7,267 nucleotides of DNA. Source: Lachnospiraceae bacterium. Its GTDB lineage: Bacteria > Bacillota > Clostridia > Lachnospirales > Lachnospiraceae. The stretch spans positions 1-7,267 of the forward strand of contig VSNQ01000174.1 in NCBI GenBank assembly GCA_009774395.1, given 5' to 3'. The position numbers and the translations under genes were made by a program. Shown here one piece after another: positions 5,699 through 7,267 of the stretch (within the stretch, counting starts at the first letter, position 1; every line of letters begins with the position of its first letter). The notes under the pieces were generated by a model. That model was given only the letters and a program-made list of their open reading frames with translations. It had not been told where the DNA came from and made no database searches.

Positions 5699-7255
5699 TT
5701 AGTGATAAATACTGCCCATTGTTATCAGTTCCTGAAATCTACTAAAATCATACTTTTGCAACTCTGATATATAAATGTGTGTTGCATCAATTACCATAAG
5801 CTCTCTTGGCAACTCATCTTCTGAAAACGCAAACGGTTCTGGACGAGGATTTCTTGCTAATCCTGAATTTTTATTATATAGAATAAACCAGTCACCGTAT
5901 TCATCTATTCCGTTTTCCAACAGCAATATATTATATCCTAAACCATTATCATCCTCTATTTTTCCCCATGCTAATACTTTTTTTCTTCTACACATAGGAA
6001 TTGTGGCTCTGGTAGCCGTTGGAATTTTAATACCATAGCCATTCCATTGAGTATATCCAACAACCTCTGTAAAATCCTCTGGATTAATTACCGATAATTC
6101 AATGATAATCCTTTGATGATTCGGCATTGTAACAGTTATTGAATTGCTTTCAGAAGTCAACTTAAAATTTCTTAAATTCAAATCAATACCGCCTGATGCA
6201 TATTGTGAATTGAATACTTTTACATATTCTTTTATCTCTTCTAATATCATATCATTAAAATAGAACATAATATTTTTAACGTGGTTTTGTCGTTCATTCC
6301 TTTTCTTTTCGTCCTCAGATTGCTTTTTTTGTATCGCATTATCTTTTGCATTTTGCATACTAACTGCAGCCTGTGCAAATGATACTATTTTACTATCACT
6401 TGCACCTAATAGATCATCTTTACTTAACATGTCAATAATTTCTTGCCACTCTGAAAACCTCTTACTTTTAGGTTTTTGTAACATTTTATTGATTATCGAT
6501 ACCAGTTTAGGATTAATAGATGGATTATATTTTGTTGGATTTTCCACCGGTTTGTACAAATGTGCATCTGCATAATCCCCGCCTGTAACAGTATACGGAT
6601 ATCTCAATGTTGCTATTTCATAGAATACAATTCCCATTGAATAAATGTCCATATATATTGTATTTTTTTCATTCTTCCAAACTTCAGGCGCACAATACTC
6701 TTTCGTTCCATAACCTTTAAATGTCACACTTCTCGTTGTCGCTTCTGCATATTTAGCTAGACCAAAATCTGTAATTTTTAATACATTATCTACTATAAGG
6801 ATATTATCTGGCTTTATATCCCTATGTACAAGAACTGAATTTATACACTTCATTCCATAAGATAACTGTAAAAACATTTGAGTCAATTCGCTATTAGTAA
6901 AAAATGTCTTTGTTTCCCTCTTTTGTTCCAATAGTTGTTGCAATGATCCTTGATTTGCAAATTCCATAATGATATATGGAGAATACTCTTCAAACATTTT
7001 TCCATCATGCAAAAATTCATATATGATAACATTATCAGCTTCAATTTCCTTTGCTGCCATCAATTCATTCTGAAAAGCATTATATTCTTCAGCAGACGGA
7101 AATACATTCAACATTGTCTTAACCGCAAACTTCTTTTTATCTGTCTCTCTTTCACATAAAAAGACTTGTCCAAATCCTCCTGGTTTGATGCTGTCAATCA
7201 CTTTATATTTATTTCCTTTATCATCGGGTATAATGCTTCCTGTTGTAATTATCAT
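5699..7255 (-). CDS. Soluble Hanks-type serine/threonine protein kinase with an unrecognised C-terminal domain
   Basis: Predicted cytoplasmic protein kinase of 518 residues that transfers phosphate from ATP to Ser/Thr of an unknown target. All catalytic elements are visible: glycine loop PGGFGQVF (25-32), ATP-binding Lys46 in FAVKTM, catalytic loop HRDIKPDN (144-151), DFG (163-165) and APE (189-191); the kinase fold ends near residue 285. A charged, Lys/Glu-rich helical linker follows (about 300-335), then about 180 residues that I do not recognise. There is no membrane segment and no PASTA repeats, so this is not a PrkC/PknB-type cell-wall sensor. The start is supported by a perfect AGGAGG six bases before the ATG. 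It is the upstream gene of a same-strand pair with the RES-domain gene 155 bp downstream; anything further upstream is outside the window. The gene is visibly more AT-rich than the recombinase region. The kinase call is firm; substrate and role are unknown. Confidence 0.95.
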   Translation of the reverse strand: MIITTGSIIPDDKGNKYKVIDSIKPGGFGQVFLCERETDKKKFAVKTMLNVFPSAEEYNAFQNELMAAKEIEADNVIIYEFLHDGKMFEEYSPYIIMEFANQGSLQQLLEQKRETKTFFTNSELTQMFLQLSYGMKCINSVLVHRDIKPDNILIVDNVLKITDFGLAKYAEATTRSVTFKGYGTKEYCAPEVWKNEKNTIYMDIYSMGIVFYEIATLRYPYTVTGGDYADAHLYKPVENPTKYNPSINPKLVSIINKMLQKPKSKRFSEWQEIIDMLSKDDLLGASDSKIVSFAQAAVSMQNAKDNAIQKKQSEDEKKRNERQNHVKNIMFYFNDMILEEIKEYVKVFNSQYASGGIDLNLRNFKLTSESNSITVTMPNHQRIIIELSVINPEDFTEVVGYTQWNGYGIKIPTATRATIPMCRRKKVLAWGKIEDDNGLGYNILLLENGIDEYGDWFILYNKNSGLARNPRPEPFAFSEDELPRELMVIDATHIYISELQKYDFSRFQELITMGSIYH

Positions 7256-7260
7256 AAACT

Positions 7261-7267
7261 TCCTCCT
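7261..7267 (-). promoter_or_regulatory. Ribosome binding site of the kinase gene
   Basis: AGGAGGA on the minus strand, six to seven bases before the ATG at 7255, a near-ideal Shine-Dalgarno sequence. It fixes the start codon. It lies at the window edge, so the promoter is not visible. Confidence 0.85.

Noticed and set aside
1..7267. CRISPR arrays, tRNA or rRNA genes, transposase IS ends
   Set aside because: No regularly spaced repeats, no cloverleaf or rRNA-like stretches and no transposase DDE motifs were seen on either strand.

Overview
The window looks like accessory DNA from a low-to-mid GC Firmicute, most likely a gut clostridium of the Lachnospiraceae type. This rests on strong AGGAGG-type ribosome binding sites, the style of the large serine recombinases, and AT-rich codon use. 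Every gene I can support lies on the minus strand, so transcription runs from the right edge to the left edge.

Right part (about 7267 to 4284): an AT-rich two-gene cassette. The first gene (7255-5699) encodes a complete, soluble Hanks-type Ser/Thr protein kinase with an unrecognised C-terminal domain. The second (5543-4284) encodes a protein whose C-terminal half carries the signature residues of the RES domain, the NAD+-consuming ADP-ribosyltransferase-like fold of Xre-RES toxins. There is no Xre-type antitoxin in the window. The 155-bp gap holds an 8-bp GC-rich hairpin that may partly terminate transcription. A kinase controlling, or controlled by, an NAD+-targeting effector is the most interesting hypothesis here, and I know of no described system with this pairing.

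Middle part (about 4283 to 2522): a decayed chromosomal-type segment with higher GC. It begins with a plausible promoter and an operator-like palindrome (4078-4133). Next come a flavodoxin gene that keeps its start and C-terminal half but has lost its N-terminal half, an unrecognised 67-codon relic, and an intact membrane-anchored or secreted alpha/beta-hydrolase esterase (3487-2522) with an exact in-frame 25-residue tandem duplication behind its membrane anchor.

Left part (about 2480 to 1): remains of a mobile-element integration module. There is a truncated serine-recombinase C-terminal fragment (2373-1675), followed by an overlapping large serine recombinase (1790-212) split by a one-base frameshift in a C5 run. 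The recombinase stop lies 62 bp from a perfect 13-bp inverted repeat (112-149), so the end of the element is probably in the first 211 bases. Taken together, the recombinase module looks inactive as read, and the kinase-RES pair looks like cargo or an island gene pair beside it.
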